Source: Williamsia sp. (lineage in GTDB: Bacteria > Bacteroidota > Bacteroidia > Chitinophagales > Chitinophagaceae). Taken from it: a DNA stretch of 64,000 nucleotides. The position numbers and the translations under genes are program-made. The notes under the pieces are model-generated. The model saw only the letters and a program-made list of their open reading frames with translations. It was not told the origin of the DNA and ran no database searches. The stretch lies in the NCBI GenBank assembly GCA_015069695.1, contig JADCRZ010000014.1, forward strand, positions 1-64,000. The letters are read 5' to 3'. Of this stretch, positions 8,008 to 17,269 are shown piece by piece (positions within the stretch are counted from its first letter, which is position 1; each line of letters begins with the position of its first letter).

Positions 8008-8883
8008 TTACAGAACGTTCAGGACCTGTTCTTTGGCTTTTTCCAATTCGTCTTTCATGATAACCACCAGTTTCTGAATCGCTGAATCATACGCTTTTGC
8101 GCCTGTGGTGTTTATTTCGCGGCCGATTTCCTGGAGTACAAACGACAGCTTCTTGCCATTTTCCTCGTTGTCTTCCTCTATAATCGTCTTAAAATAATCG
8201 CAGTGATTTTTCAAACGCACCAGTTCTTCGCTGATGTCCATTTTTTCTATGTAATAGATCAGTTCCTGCTCAAGCCGGTTTGCATCGTAATTTTCTTTGC
8301 CTACCTGCTCGTGCAGGATCTTCAGGAGTCCTTCCCGCGTTTTCTGCTGGCGCCTTGGTTCGAGCAAGCTGACTTCCTGCTGGCTTTTCACGATGTTTTC
8401 AATGCGCAGCAACAGATCCTGCTGCAATGACCGGCCTTCATCCGCCCTGTGGTTGTTCAGGTCTTCGATAGCAGCCCGAAGGATTTGGGCAAACTGCTGC
8501 CACTCTTCTGCCGTAAGGGTGTCACCGGTAGGCATGATCACTTCGGGTAGCTTGAGCAGGGAGCTCAGGATGTTGGATGCATCGAGTGAAAGTTCTTTCG
8601 ACAGCTCAGACAGGGGTTCATAGTATGCTTTTACTAATTGGGTGTTGATGGTAAACGGCTTGGATGAACCTGTTTGTTTTAAGCTGATGATGCATTCAAT
8701 GGTTCCGCGCCCCAGGCCCTGGGAAAGCACTTTCCGGATCTCGAACTCAAACGGCTTCAGGAAAGAAGGCATCTTGAGTTGCAGCTCGAACTGTTTGCCA
8801 TTCAGGGATTTTATGTCTATCAGGAAAGTCTTATCGCCAATGGCCTGCTCCGTTCTTCCAAACCCCGTCATAGATTTTAGCAT
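8008..8883 (-). CDS. yicC: YicC family endoribonuclease-like protein
   Basis: The 291-aa product starts with the family hallmark MLKSMTGFG. It has the YicC N-terminal domain and the C-terminal DUF1732 segment ending in EIGREINTTGAKAYDSAIQ...VIMKDELEKAKEQVLNV. E. coli YicC is an RNase that acts on small RNAs such as RyhB; the role in Bacteroidota is inferred from homology. Length and ends match the family. It is the first gene of an apparent operon with gldH and the two-component system. In many Bacteroidota yicC is followed by gmk, which is not seen here. Confidence 0.9.
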   Translation of the reverse strand: MLKSMTGFGRTEQAIGDKTFLIDIKSLNGKQFELQLKMPSFLKPFEFEIRKVLSQGLGRGTIECIISLKQTGSSKPFTINTQLVKAYYEPLSELSKELSLDASNILSSLLKLPEVIMPTGDTLTAEEWQQFAQILRAAIEDLNNHRADEGRSLQQDLLLRIENIVKSQQEVSLLEPRRQQKTREGLLKILHEQVGKENYDANRLEQELIYYIEKMDISEELVRLKNHCDYFKTIIEEDNEENGKKLSFVLQEIGREINTTGAKAYDSAIQKLVVIMKDELEKAKEQVLNVL

Positions 8884-8959
8884 GCGGTTTATTTTCCGGC
8901 AATATAAGCAATTACGCAGAAGAGACAGGTGAAGGATCTAGAGCTCTATACGGTTGCCC

Positions 8960-9571
8960 TTAGCTTTTGGAATGAGAGAACAGCAAGCGGTATATCTCGT
9001 CCCTGCTGTATTCCCTGCTCTCGCCTGGCAGCATGCTGTCCAATGAAATGTTTTCAATCCGGTAACGCAGGAGCCGCAATGTGGGGTAGCCTGCTTTGGC
9101 TGTCATCTTGCGCACCTGGTGGTGCTTGCCTTCGGTGAGAACCATTTTTATCCAGCTTGTAGGAATGTGCTGGCGGAACCTGACAGGCGGAAACCTGGGC
9201 GGGACGGGCGGTTCCGCGTTCCATCTTTGCACAAAAGTTTCTTTGGTACGATGTTGCTTGCCATGCACCTGGATGGTCATTTCACGGCTAAGCTGCGCCA
9301 CTGCTGCATCGGTAATAGCTCCGTCTACCTGCACCCAGTACTCGCGCTTGTGTGCAAAACGCGGATGAAGCAACCGGTAGTTCAGCTCCTTGTCGTTTGT
9401 TAACAAGAGCAATCCTTCACTGTCATAATCCAGCCTGCCTACAGGATACACATCTGTTGGCACCCGGAAAAAATCTTTGAGTGTTTGTTTTTGGGTGTGC
9501 GCCTCATCAGCAGGAAGACTAAACTGCGACAAGACCCGGTAAGGTTTGTATACAGCAAAGTAGCGGTTCAA
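8960..9571 (-). CDS. 23S rRNA pseudouridine synthase, RluE-like
   Basis: The 203-aa product belongs to the RsuA/RluB/E/F family. The catalytic signature GRLDYDSEGLLLLTND has Asp48 as the expected catalytic residue, and the KMVLTEGKHHQVRKM motif lies in the C-terminal half. There is no N-terminal S4 domain, which together with the length of about 200 residues points to the RluE subgroup (U2457 of 23S rRNA). The start is a TTG at 9569-9571: an in-frame stop lies 21 bases upstream and no ATG is available. A terminator-like hairpin 48 bases upstream may attenuate the gene or belong to a separate RNA. Confidence 0.85.
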   Translation of the reverse strand: MNRYFAVYKPYRVLSQFSLPADEAHTQKQTLKDFFRVPTDVYPVGRLDYDSEGLLLLTNDKELNYRLLHPRFAHKREYWVQVDGAITDAAVAQLSREMTIQVHGKQHRTKETFVQRWNAEPPVPPRFPPVRFRQHIPTSWIKMVLTEGKHHQVRKMTAKAGYPTLRLLRYRIENISLDSMLPGESREYSRDEIYRLLFSHSKS

Positions 9572-9611
9572 TGGAATAGTTGATGATTAAAAGTAGACAA
9601 CTGATCAGATA

Positions 9612-9642
9612 AAAAATAAAAGCCCGGAATTAATCCGAGCTT
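9612..9642 (-). terminator. Orphan minus-strand terminator or attenuator upstream of the rluE-like gene
   Basis: Read on the minus strand, AAGCTCGGA pairs with TCCGGGCTT (one G-T pair, 5-base loop) and runs straight into TTATTTTTTAT. That is a good intrinsic terminator. It lies before, not after, a minus-strand gene, and the gene on its other side is divergent. It must therefore end a short RNA made from about 9640-9850 or act as an attenuator. Confidence 0.65.
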
Positions 9643-9782
9643 ATATGTAGATGGGTTAGTAAGTACCAGAAAAAATTTCCTACACAATATTAAAAATAAT
9701 TTTTACTAACATAAAAAAAATAAAATTTATTTTATGCACATTTTTTTGACAATCTATTTTTTTCATTGTAACACTATCACTG

Positions 9783-9839
9783 ATGTCTGCTTGCAGACAT
9801 GATGCACATGCCTCTATTCACGCAATTGGCGTAGGTTTG
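9783..9839 (+). promoter_or_regulatory. Putative promoter and dyad upstream of the lpxD-like gene
   Basis: TAGGTTTG (9832-9839) fits the TAnnTTTG -7 consensus, 14 bases before the start codon. No TTG element sits at the usual distance. About 32 bases upstream lies a perfect 8-bp dyad, ATGTCTGC (9783-9790) and GCAGACAT (9793-9800), which could be an operator. Confidence 0.35.
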
Positions 9840-9853
9840 CGCAAATTGTTTTT

Positions 9854-10819
9854 ATGAAGTTTCCATCACCCGTCTCATTGCAGTGGCTCGCCGGATTTAT
9901 AAATGCAGAACTGAAAGGAGACCTTAACGGAATGGCTACAGGCATCAATGAAATTCACCGGGTAGAGAATGGAGACCTTGTTTTTGTCGATCATCCAAAG
10001 TATTACAACAAGTGCGTGCAGTCGGCAGCAAGCTATATTATCATTAACAAAGAGGTAGAAGTGCCTGCAGGCAAGGCCTTGCTGATTGTAGAGCAGCCCT
10101 TTGAAGCATACACTAAAATTGTACAGCACTTTCGTCCGTTTGAACCCGCTACCAAACTGATCAGCGACACTGCAGCAATCGGTGAGCATACCCAGGTGTT
10201 TCCCAATGTGTTTATAGGCAATCATGTTACCATCGGCAGCAACTGCATCATCTACCCGCATGTTTCCATCATGGATCATTGCGTGATCGGCAACAATGTA
10301 ATTATACAGGCAGGAACCGTGATCGGGTCAGATGCTTTTTACTACAACACCAAGAAAGACCGGGAAGTATGGTACCGGAAAATGCTCAGTTGTGGAAGGG
10401 TGGTAATTGAAGATGATGTGGAAATCGGCGCCGGTTGTACAATTGACCGGGGTGTTACCCATGATACGCGGATCGGTCGCGGAACAAAAATGGACAACCT
10501 GATCCAGATCGGGCATGATACGGTGATCGGGAAAAACTGCTTGTTTGCTGCCCAGGTAGGCATAGCCGGCGGCACCACCATTGGCGATGGTGTGGTGTTG
10601 TGGGGACAAGTAGGTGTAAGCAAAACCCTTTCTGTTGGCGATCATGCGGTGGTGTTGGCGCAGAGCGGTGTGCCGCATAGCCTGGCAGGTGGCAAGACTT
10701 ACTTTGGCTCACCGGCAGAAGAGGCCAAACAAAAAATGAAGGAATTGGTGTGGATCAAACGGATTCCCGAATTGTGGAAACAAGGCAAGGAGAGAGAGAA
10801 AGAAGGGGAGGATGAATAG
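9854..10819 (+). CDS. LpxD-like UDP-3-O-acylglucosamine N-acyltransferase
   Basis: The 321-aa protein has the LpxD N-terminal domain (about 1-105) followed by a left-handed beta helix of hexapeptide repeats (about 105-285). The active-site segment QIGHDTVIG is present, with His221 as the likely catalytic base, as well as GIAGGTTIG. A C-terminal helix (KELVWIKRIPELWKQ) follows, as in trimeric LpxD. LpxD adds the N-linked hydroxyacyl chain in lipid A synthesis in the cytoplasm. Bacteroidota often carry a second LpxD-like paralogue, usually separate from the lpxD-lpxC/fabZ-lpxA cluster. Because that cluster is absent here, this copy may be the paralogue. Confidence 0.85.
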   Translation: MKFPSPVSLQWLAGFINAELKGDLNGMATGINEIHRVENGDLVFVDHPKYYNKCVQSAASYIIINKEVEVPAGKALLIVEQPFEAYTKIVQHFRPFEPATKLISDTAAIGEHTQVFPNVFIGNHVTIGSNCIIYPHVSIMDHCVIGNNVIIQAGTVIGSDAFYYNTKKDREVWYRKMLSCGRVVIEDDVEIGAGCTIDRGVTHDTRIGRGTKMDNLIQIGHDTVIGKNCLFAAQVGIAGGTTIGDGVVLWGQVGVSKTLSVGDHAVVLAQSGVPHSLAGGKTYFGSPAEEAKQKMKELVWIKRIPELWKQGKEREKEGEDE

Positions 10820-10838
10820 GAAAAAGCTTCAGGGATCT

Positions 10839-10877
10839 GCTGTTAGCCTTTGACATCTTTTACCAAAAGCTAACAGC
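10839..10877. terminator. Hairpin between convergent genes, likely bidirectional terminator
   Basis: GCTGTTAGC (10839-10847) pairs perfectly with GCTAACAGC (10869-10877). It sits in the 72-base gap between the lpxD-like gene and a convergent small gene. Internal T/A-rich bases extend the stem after one mismatch. There is no long T run. Confidence 0.5.
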
Positions 10878-10891
10878 CTGAACCCGGCATC

Positions 10892-11104
10892 TTATTCTTT
10901 CCATCCTTGTTTTGCTTTGCCATCTTTGATGGCAGCCAGGGCTTTGGCTTCGCTTAACATGGTCGTGAGTTTATTTCCTTTGCCATCAGTACCTTGGGCC
11001 ATATACCCTCCACGCGAAGTTTTGGTAATTACGGCATCTTGCATAGGCACGTTCTTTTCTTTTGTTTTAACGTTGTATGCAGTGATTGTTGCATCGTTGG
11101 ACAT
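10892..11104 (-). CDS. Small cytoplasmic protein of unknown function
   Basis: This is a 70-residue protein without a signal peptide, rich in Lys, Ala and Gly. It starts MSNDATITAYNVKTKEKNV and ends KDGKAKQGWKE. The pattern of short beta strands (ITAYNVKTKEK, QDAVITKTSRGGYMAQGTD) followed by a helix (SEAKALAAIKDG) suggests a small folded domain. I do not recognise its function. It lies downstream of gyrB in the same direction but 157 bases away, with nothing recognisable between them. A stem-loop lies beyond its 3' end. Confidence 0.65.
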   Translation of the reverse strand: MSNDATITAYNVKTKEKNVPMQDAVITKTSRGGYMAQGTDGKGNKLTTMLSEAKALAAIKDGKAKQGWKE

Positions 11105-11261
11105 AACTGTATATTTAATTGATTAGTAAATTAAGTTTTCTGCAGTCAGCTCCCAACCAGGACGTCTGCGTTTATAGCTGTATCAACTTTTATTCCAGAC
11201 TTCCCCGGCCACGCCTTTGCCCTGTTCCGGCGCTGCAATAAGGATCGAGGAAACTGCCTGT

Positions 11262-13241
<1,980 letters not shown>

Positions 13242-13510
13242 TTAAAATCGATCTTCGGATGGATAAATACAATAGTTAAATCTTGTAAATGTACTACAAT
13301 TAAGGCTTTTGGCCAATAGCCAGAAACTAATAATACGTTATAAGAACACTTAAAAAAGCCCTTATTTACCCCTGTTTCCAGGGCCGACCCTTTCTTAAAC
13401 CGGGCCTGTTTTTGCTACCCGCCCATGGAACCACCTGGTAAGCCGGGCAGGACCCAAGCGGAGCAGGGTATGAAATGATAAATCAATGACATTTCACAGG
13501 GGTATTTACT

Positions 13511-13518
13511 TAATTTTG
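13511..13518 (+). promoter_or_regulatory. Putative -7 box directly before the AraC-type gene
   Basis: TAATTTTG matches TAnnTTTG and ends only 7 bases before the ATG at 13526. If it is used, the transcript would start at or next to the start codon, or the true start is an internal ATG (13553 or 13574). A TTG element at the expected distance is not evident. Confidence 0.4.
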
Positions 13519-13525
13519 CAGCCTT

Positions 13526-14413
13526 ATGCATCATCCACCCGACATTTTATCGATGGCCTCCAAGCGGCCTATCATGCACCATGAACTGGCCTTGCTCCAG
13601 GAAAAGGAACAGCAGATACCGGGATCAGTGCAATATGTGATCAAACGTTACCAGAAGCATCCCCAATGGAATGTAGACGATACGGGCATGATGGTGTATC
13701 ATTACAAAAAAAACGACTCAAGGGAAAACTATTTCGAACTGCGGTTCTGCATGACAGGTAGCAGCAATTACCGGTCTACTGAAACACTTGATGTGCTGAC
13801 GTTCAGGTTCTTAACCTTGCACCTGCTGCAGTTTGTAAAACCCGCCAAGTCAGGCAGTTCGGTCGTTAACCAGATTCTCCAGTTTACCCATCCTTCTTCT
13901 TTTTCCAAGATCGTACCGCTTTGCAGCCGCATCAGGATGGTGCTCGAGTCTTTGCTCAACAATACGTACAAAGACAGCCTGGAAAATATTTACATCAATG
14001 CACAAACGCAGATGCTCCTGTTGTACAGCCTGGAATGTATGGTAGGGGAGAAAGATGTAGAAAGCTTTTCATGTAAGTTCCTGGCCAATGAGGCTGACCG
14101 CGAGAAGATCACCAAAGCCCGGGAAATCCTGCTCCAGCACATCGGAGAGCCGGTTACCATCAAGGAGCTGAGCCGCAAAGTAGCCATCAATGAATGCTAC
14201 CTGAAAAAAGGCTTTAAGGAAATGTTTGGCACCACCATCTTTGATTTTTACCAAAGCCAGCGCATGGAGCATGCCCGTTACCTGCTCTACGAGAAAGGCC
14301 TGAGCGTTACCGATGTTTCCCTTATACTTGGTTATTCATCCATCTCCCATTTCTCCACCGCATTTAAAAAGCATACAGGGCTGAAACCCTGTGAGCTGTT
14401 ATTTCATTCATAA
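13526..14413 (+). CDS. AraC family transcriptional regulator
   Basis: The 295-aa protein has a C-terminal AraC DNA-binding domain (about 195-293). It contains two helix-turn-helix units: VTIKELSRKVAINECYLKKGFKEMFG and LSVTDVSLILGYSSISHFSTAFKKHTGLKP. The N-terminal part (about 1-185) lacks a clear cupin signature and resembles the PchR-like Bacteroidota regulators often placed near TonB-dependent uptake genes. No such target is adjacent: gyrB is divergent and hemL convergent. The ligand is unknown. Internal Met10 and Met17 are alternative starts because the putative promoter is very close to the first ATG. Confidence 0.85.
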   Translation: MHHPPDILSMASKRPIMHHELALLQEKEQQIPGSVQYVIKRYQKHPQWNVDDTGMMVYHYKKNDSRENYFELRFCMTGSSNYRSTETLDVLTFRFLTLHLLQFVKPAKSGSSVVNQILQFTHPSSFSKIVPLCSRIRMVLESLLNNTYKDSLENIYINAQTQMLLLYSLECMVGEKDVESFSCKFLANEADREKITKAREILLQHIGEPVTIKELSRKVAINECYLKKGFKEMFGTTIFDFYQSQRMEHARYLLYEKGLSVTDVSLILGYSSISHFSTAFKKHTGLKPCELLFHS

Positions 14414-14453
14414 GCTGTAGCTGCCTCTTTCCGTAAATGATTGCCTTTTTATC

Positions 14454-14647
14454 TTGTCATTCCGCCGGGGCGCTTCTTGCTGCTGCATCTGCGTTATGCT
14501 TATGCGCCCCGTGCGGGATCTCTGCGGGGCAAGGGGCTGCGATGATCTGCCAGCGTCTTGCTAAACAGAACCTCTCCGCAGAGATCCTGTAAGGGCGCAT
14601 CATCATCCTGCAAGTGCAAAGGGAATTGCGCCCTTGCAGGATGACAA
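14454..14647 (-). repeat. Family B repeat, copy 2 (inverted relative to copy 1)
   Basis: The reverse complement aligns with 5473-5677 along its whole length. Ends are TTGTCAT (14454-14460) and ATGACAA (14641-14647). In the first stem the copy-1 pair T-A is replaced by C-G (TCATCCTGCAAG with CTTGCAGGATGA), which keeps pairing. The second stem is perfect here (GATCTCTGCGG with CCGCAGAGATC). It fills the gap between the convergent AraC-type and hemL genes, as copy 1 does at another convergent junction. Confidence 0.75.
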
Positions 14648-14701
14648 AATGGAGAATGGGATGACAAGACAAAGAATAAAAGCAATGACCCGGATTACCC
14701 C

Positions 14702-15988
14702 TTACAAACCTGCTACAAACTCTTCTGCTCCTTGTATGGTGGCATCCAGGTCTTCATTGGTTAATGCATCGCTCAGGAACCAGCTTTCGTAAGCAGAGGG
14801 CGGAAGATAAATACCGCGCTCGAGCATAAAATGAAAAAAGCGGTTGAACAGGGAAATGTCCGCAGCAGCAGCGGTCTGAAAATCTACAACATCGTGGTCG
14901 CAGAAGTGGAGGCTGATCATGCTGCCGATCCGGTTGATGCGGTGCGGCACCGACCGTTTTTCCAGGATATGTCTTAACCCGTTTTCCAGGTGAACGGTTT
15001 TGTTCTCCAAAGAAGTGTAGATAAACGGATTCTCGTTTAGCTCCTGAAGCACGGTGTAACCGGCGATCATGCCAATGGGATTGCCGCTCAAGGTGCCCGC
15101 CTGGTACACATTTCCCACGGGTGCTATCTTGTCCATGATTTCTTTTCTGCCGCCAAATGCGCCAACCGGTAATCCGCCACCAATCACCTTTCCGTATGTT
15201 ACCAGGTCTGCATCAATATTCAGTCGCTCCTGTGCGCCGCCGCGTGCCAGGCGGAAGCCGGTCATAACCTCGTCCAAGATAAGCAGTATGCCTTCCCGGT
15301 CACATATTTTCCGCAAGCCTTCCAGGTAACCGGGCAGGGGCAGAATGCAGCCCATGTTTCCGGCTACCGGTTCAATAATGATAGCAGCTATTTCATCCGG
15401 GTGGGTGGCAACCAGTTCTTCTACCGCCTGTAAATCATTGTAAGGCGCCACCAGGGTATCAGCAGAAACGCCGCCGGTTATACCGGGAACCTGCTGGATG
15501 TTCAGGGTAGCCACACCGCTTCCGGCTTTTACGAGAAAAGAATCTGCATGGCCATGATAACACCCTTCGAACTTGATAAACTTGTTGCGCCGGGTATAGC
15601 CTCTTGCCAGCCTGAGGGCACTCATACAAGCTTCTGTTCCGCTGTTTACCATCCTGATCAGGTCTACGTTCGGCACCATGCCCTTGATCAGTTCAGCCAC
15701 TTCTATTTCCAGCTCTGTCGGCGCGCCGAATGAAGTGGACTCCATCACTTTTTTCTGAATAGCCTGGGTAACAGGTTCATAAGCATGCCCCAGGACCATT
15801 GGTCCCCAGGAGCTGATATAATCAATATAGCGGTTGCCATCGGCATCATACAGGTAAGCACCCTGTGCTCTTTTGATAAAGACAGGATTGCCCCCGACGC
15901 TTCTAAAAGCCCTTACAGGCGAATTTACACCACCTGGAATAGACCGGGCAGCCCGGGAGAATAGTTGTTCACTGGTTGAATGGTTCAT
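14702..15988 (-). CDS. hemL: Glutamate-1-semialdehyde 2,1-aminomutase
   Basis: The 428-aa PLP enzyme converts glutamate-1-semialdehyde to 5-aminolevulinate in tetrapyrrole synthesis. The family N-terminus is clear ([17 protein letters not shown]), as are [13 protein letters not shown], the CYHGHAD segment, and the Schiff-base lysine Lys267 in [17 protein letters not shown]. Length is normal. The gene lies downstream of nth in the same direction, with a complete family A repeat (16003-16156) filling the gap. It may be transcribed through that repeat. No other heme gene is adjacent. Confidence 0.95.
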   Translation of the reverse strand: MNHSTSEQLFSRAARSIPGGVNSPVRAFRSVGGNPVFIKRAQGAYLYDADGNRYIDYISSWGPMVLGHAYEPVTQAIQKKVMESTSFGAPTELEIEVAELIKGMVPNVDLIRMVNSGTEACMSALRLARGYTRRNKFIKFEGCYHGHADSFLVKAGSGVATLNIQQVPGITGGVSADTLVAPYNDLQAVEELVATHPDEIAAIIIEPVAGNMGCILPLPGYLEGLRKICDREGILLILDEVMTGFRLARGGAQERLNIDADLVTYGKVIGGGLPVGAFGGRKEIMDKIAPVGNVYQAGTLSGNPIGMIAGYTVLQELNENPFIYTSLENKTVHLENGLRHILEKRSVPHRINRIGSMISLHFCDHDVVDFQTAAAADISLFNRFFHFMLERGIYLPPSAYESWFLSDALTNEDLDATIQGAEEFVAGL

Positions 15989-16002
15989 GTTTATAAGCTT
16001 TT

Positions 16003-16156
16003 GTCTGAACCATGATTTACAGGATTTTGGGGATAGGGATTGTGAAATTGCAGTGGATCAATGATCAAAATAGGAAAGTCTTTACCAGCAACCTGATCGG
16101 TCCCCTGCGATCCCACAATCCCCGAACCCCAAAATCCTGTAAATCATGGTTCAGAC
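16003..16156. repeat. Family A fold-back repeat between nth and hemL
   Basis: The left arm starts GTCTGAACCATGATTTACAG at 16003. The right arm is its inverse and ends CATGGTTCAGAC at 16156. The outer 30 or so bases pair perfectly and the inner part (near GGGGATTGTG) with a few changes; the loop is about 70 bases. The right arm overlaps the last two codons of nth: on the minus strand GTC TGA is Val-stop. Confidence 0.75.
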
Positions 16157-16789
16157 ATTCTTCTGAAAATATTTACATGCAGGCTTTAATCCGCATTCGC
16201 CGCACTTGGGATTTCTGGCTACACAGATGTAGCGGCCGTGCAAGATAAGCCAGTGGTGCATTTTATAGATGAGGTCTTTGGGGGTATATTGTACAAGTTG
16301 TTTTTCCGTAGCCAGCGGCGTTTTGGCACGGTGCGTTAAACCAATGCGCGCTGATACCCGGAATACATGTGTATCCACCGCCATGTTGGGCTGCTGATCA
16401 ACAACCGAAGTAATAACATTGGCTGTCTTTCTTCCCACACCAGGCAACAGTATCAGTTCTTCCACGGTCAGCGGCACTTCGCCTCCATGTTTTTCTACCA
16501 GCATTTTGGCCATGCCGATCAGGTGCCTGGATTTGTTACCAGGGTAAGAAATGCTTTTTACGAAGCCAAACAGCTCATCGTAAACAGCTTCGGAAAGGGT
16601 TTTTGAATCGGGGTATTTGTTGAAGAGGGCAGGTGTGGTCATGTTCACCCGCTTGTCGGTACATTGGGCCGATAAGATCACCGCTACCAGTAGCTGGTAG
16701 GGTGAATCAAACAAAAGCTCTGTCTCAGCATCAGGGTTGTGCTGCTGGAAATAGTCAATTACGAACTGAAAACGTTCCTTTCGTGTCAT
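16151..16789 (-). CDS. nth: Endonuclease III (DNA glycosylase/AP lyase)
   Basis: The 212-aa base-excision repair enzyme removes oxidised pyrimidines. The helix-hairpin-helix motif LPGVGRKTANV carries the catalytic Lys121, and Asp139 lies in VDTHVFRV. The C-terminal 4Fe-4S loop has Cys189, Cys196, Cys199 and Cys205 with C-x6-C-x2-C-x5-C spacing. All key residues are present. The stop codon and final Val codon are formed by the edge of a family A repeat, so the repeat inserted at, or replaced, the original gene end. The start is the ATG at 16787-16789. Confidence 0.95.
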   Translation of the reverse strand: MTRKERFQFVIDYFQQHNPDAETELLFDSPYQLLVAVILSAQCTDKRVNMTTPALFNKYPDSKTLSEAVYDELFGFVKSISYPGNKSRHLIGMAKMLVEKHGGEVPLTVEELILLPGVGRKTANVITSVVDQQPNMAVDTHVFRVSARIGLTHRAKTPLATEKQLVQYTPKDLIYKMHHWLILHGRYICVARNPKCGECGLKPACKYFQKNV

Positions 16790-16821
16790 ACATCCTCCAG
16801 GGATAAAATAGACACGAAATT

Positions 16822-16853
16822 AAGGTGTAGTACGAAATATTACTGTACACCTT
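16822..16853 (-). terminator. Stem-loop after the 77-aa gene
   Basis: AAGGTGTA (16822-16829) pairs with TACACCTT (16846-16853), with a further three pairs after a bulge. It lies just downstream of the small minus-strand gene and ahead of nth. The T run after it is weak, so it may be a poor terminator. Confidence 0.4.
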
Positions 16854-16861
16854 CAATCACC

Positions 16862-17095
16862 TTACTGTACAGGTTCAACCATCGTTTTCTGTGCGTAATT
16901 CAGTATTCTAAGGATCACTTCCGTCCGGGGAGATTCGGTTGCTTTATCGAGTATTTTCAAGGATGATTCCAAAATTTTAAATTTTTCTTTGAGTGCCCAG
17001 TCCTGATCCAGGGCTGCTTTGATAGCACTATTTTCAGATGCCGATGTTTCCTTATACAAATAGCGTATAAGGTCTTCGGGGGTATAGTGTGTCAT
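16862..17095 (-). CDS. Small acidic helical protein of unknown function
   Basis: I take the ATG at 17093-17095, giving 77 residues (MTHYTPEDLIRYLYKETSAS...). An upstream in-frame start would add 21 residues that overlap a stem-loop and look non-coding. The N-terminus resembles the short helical segment (LxRYLYxE) at the start of many Bacteroidota anti-sigma-like proteins. There is no membrane helix or zinc motif here, so no function is assigned. It is mostly helical (ENSAIKAALDQDWALKEKFKILESSLKIL). It lies between the peptide-ligase-type cassette and nth and reads in the same direction. Confidence 0.6.
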   Translation of the reverse strand: MTHYTPEDLIRYLYKETSASENSAIKAALDQDWALKEKFKILESSLKILDKATESPRTEVILRILNYAQKTMVEPVQ

Positions 17096-17234
17096 AAGGC
17101 AAAACCATTTGCGTCCATGTATAAATTTCCGGAAGAGTCCAGCTTCCGGAGCGTCCAATCTAAAACGCCACTACAAGGTAGTTATTGTACGCCGAAATAA
17201 TGATTTTTTCATATCGCCATAAGAAGTAATATGT

Positions 17235-17260
17235 AGGCTCCTCATTTAGAGCCTTTTTTT
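17235..17260 (+). terminator. Orphan plus-strand rho-independent terminator
   Basis: AGGCTC (17235-17240) pairs with GAGCCT (17249-17254) across an 8-base loop and is followed by T up to 17260. It points along the plus strand, yet both flanking genes are on the minus strand. Upstream, at 17128-17150, is another perfect 8-bp stem (TCCGGAAG with CTTCCGGA). A small plus-strand RNA of about 100-160 nt is a reasonable explanation. Confidence 0.55.
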
Positions 17261-17269
17261 CGCCTCATT

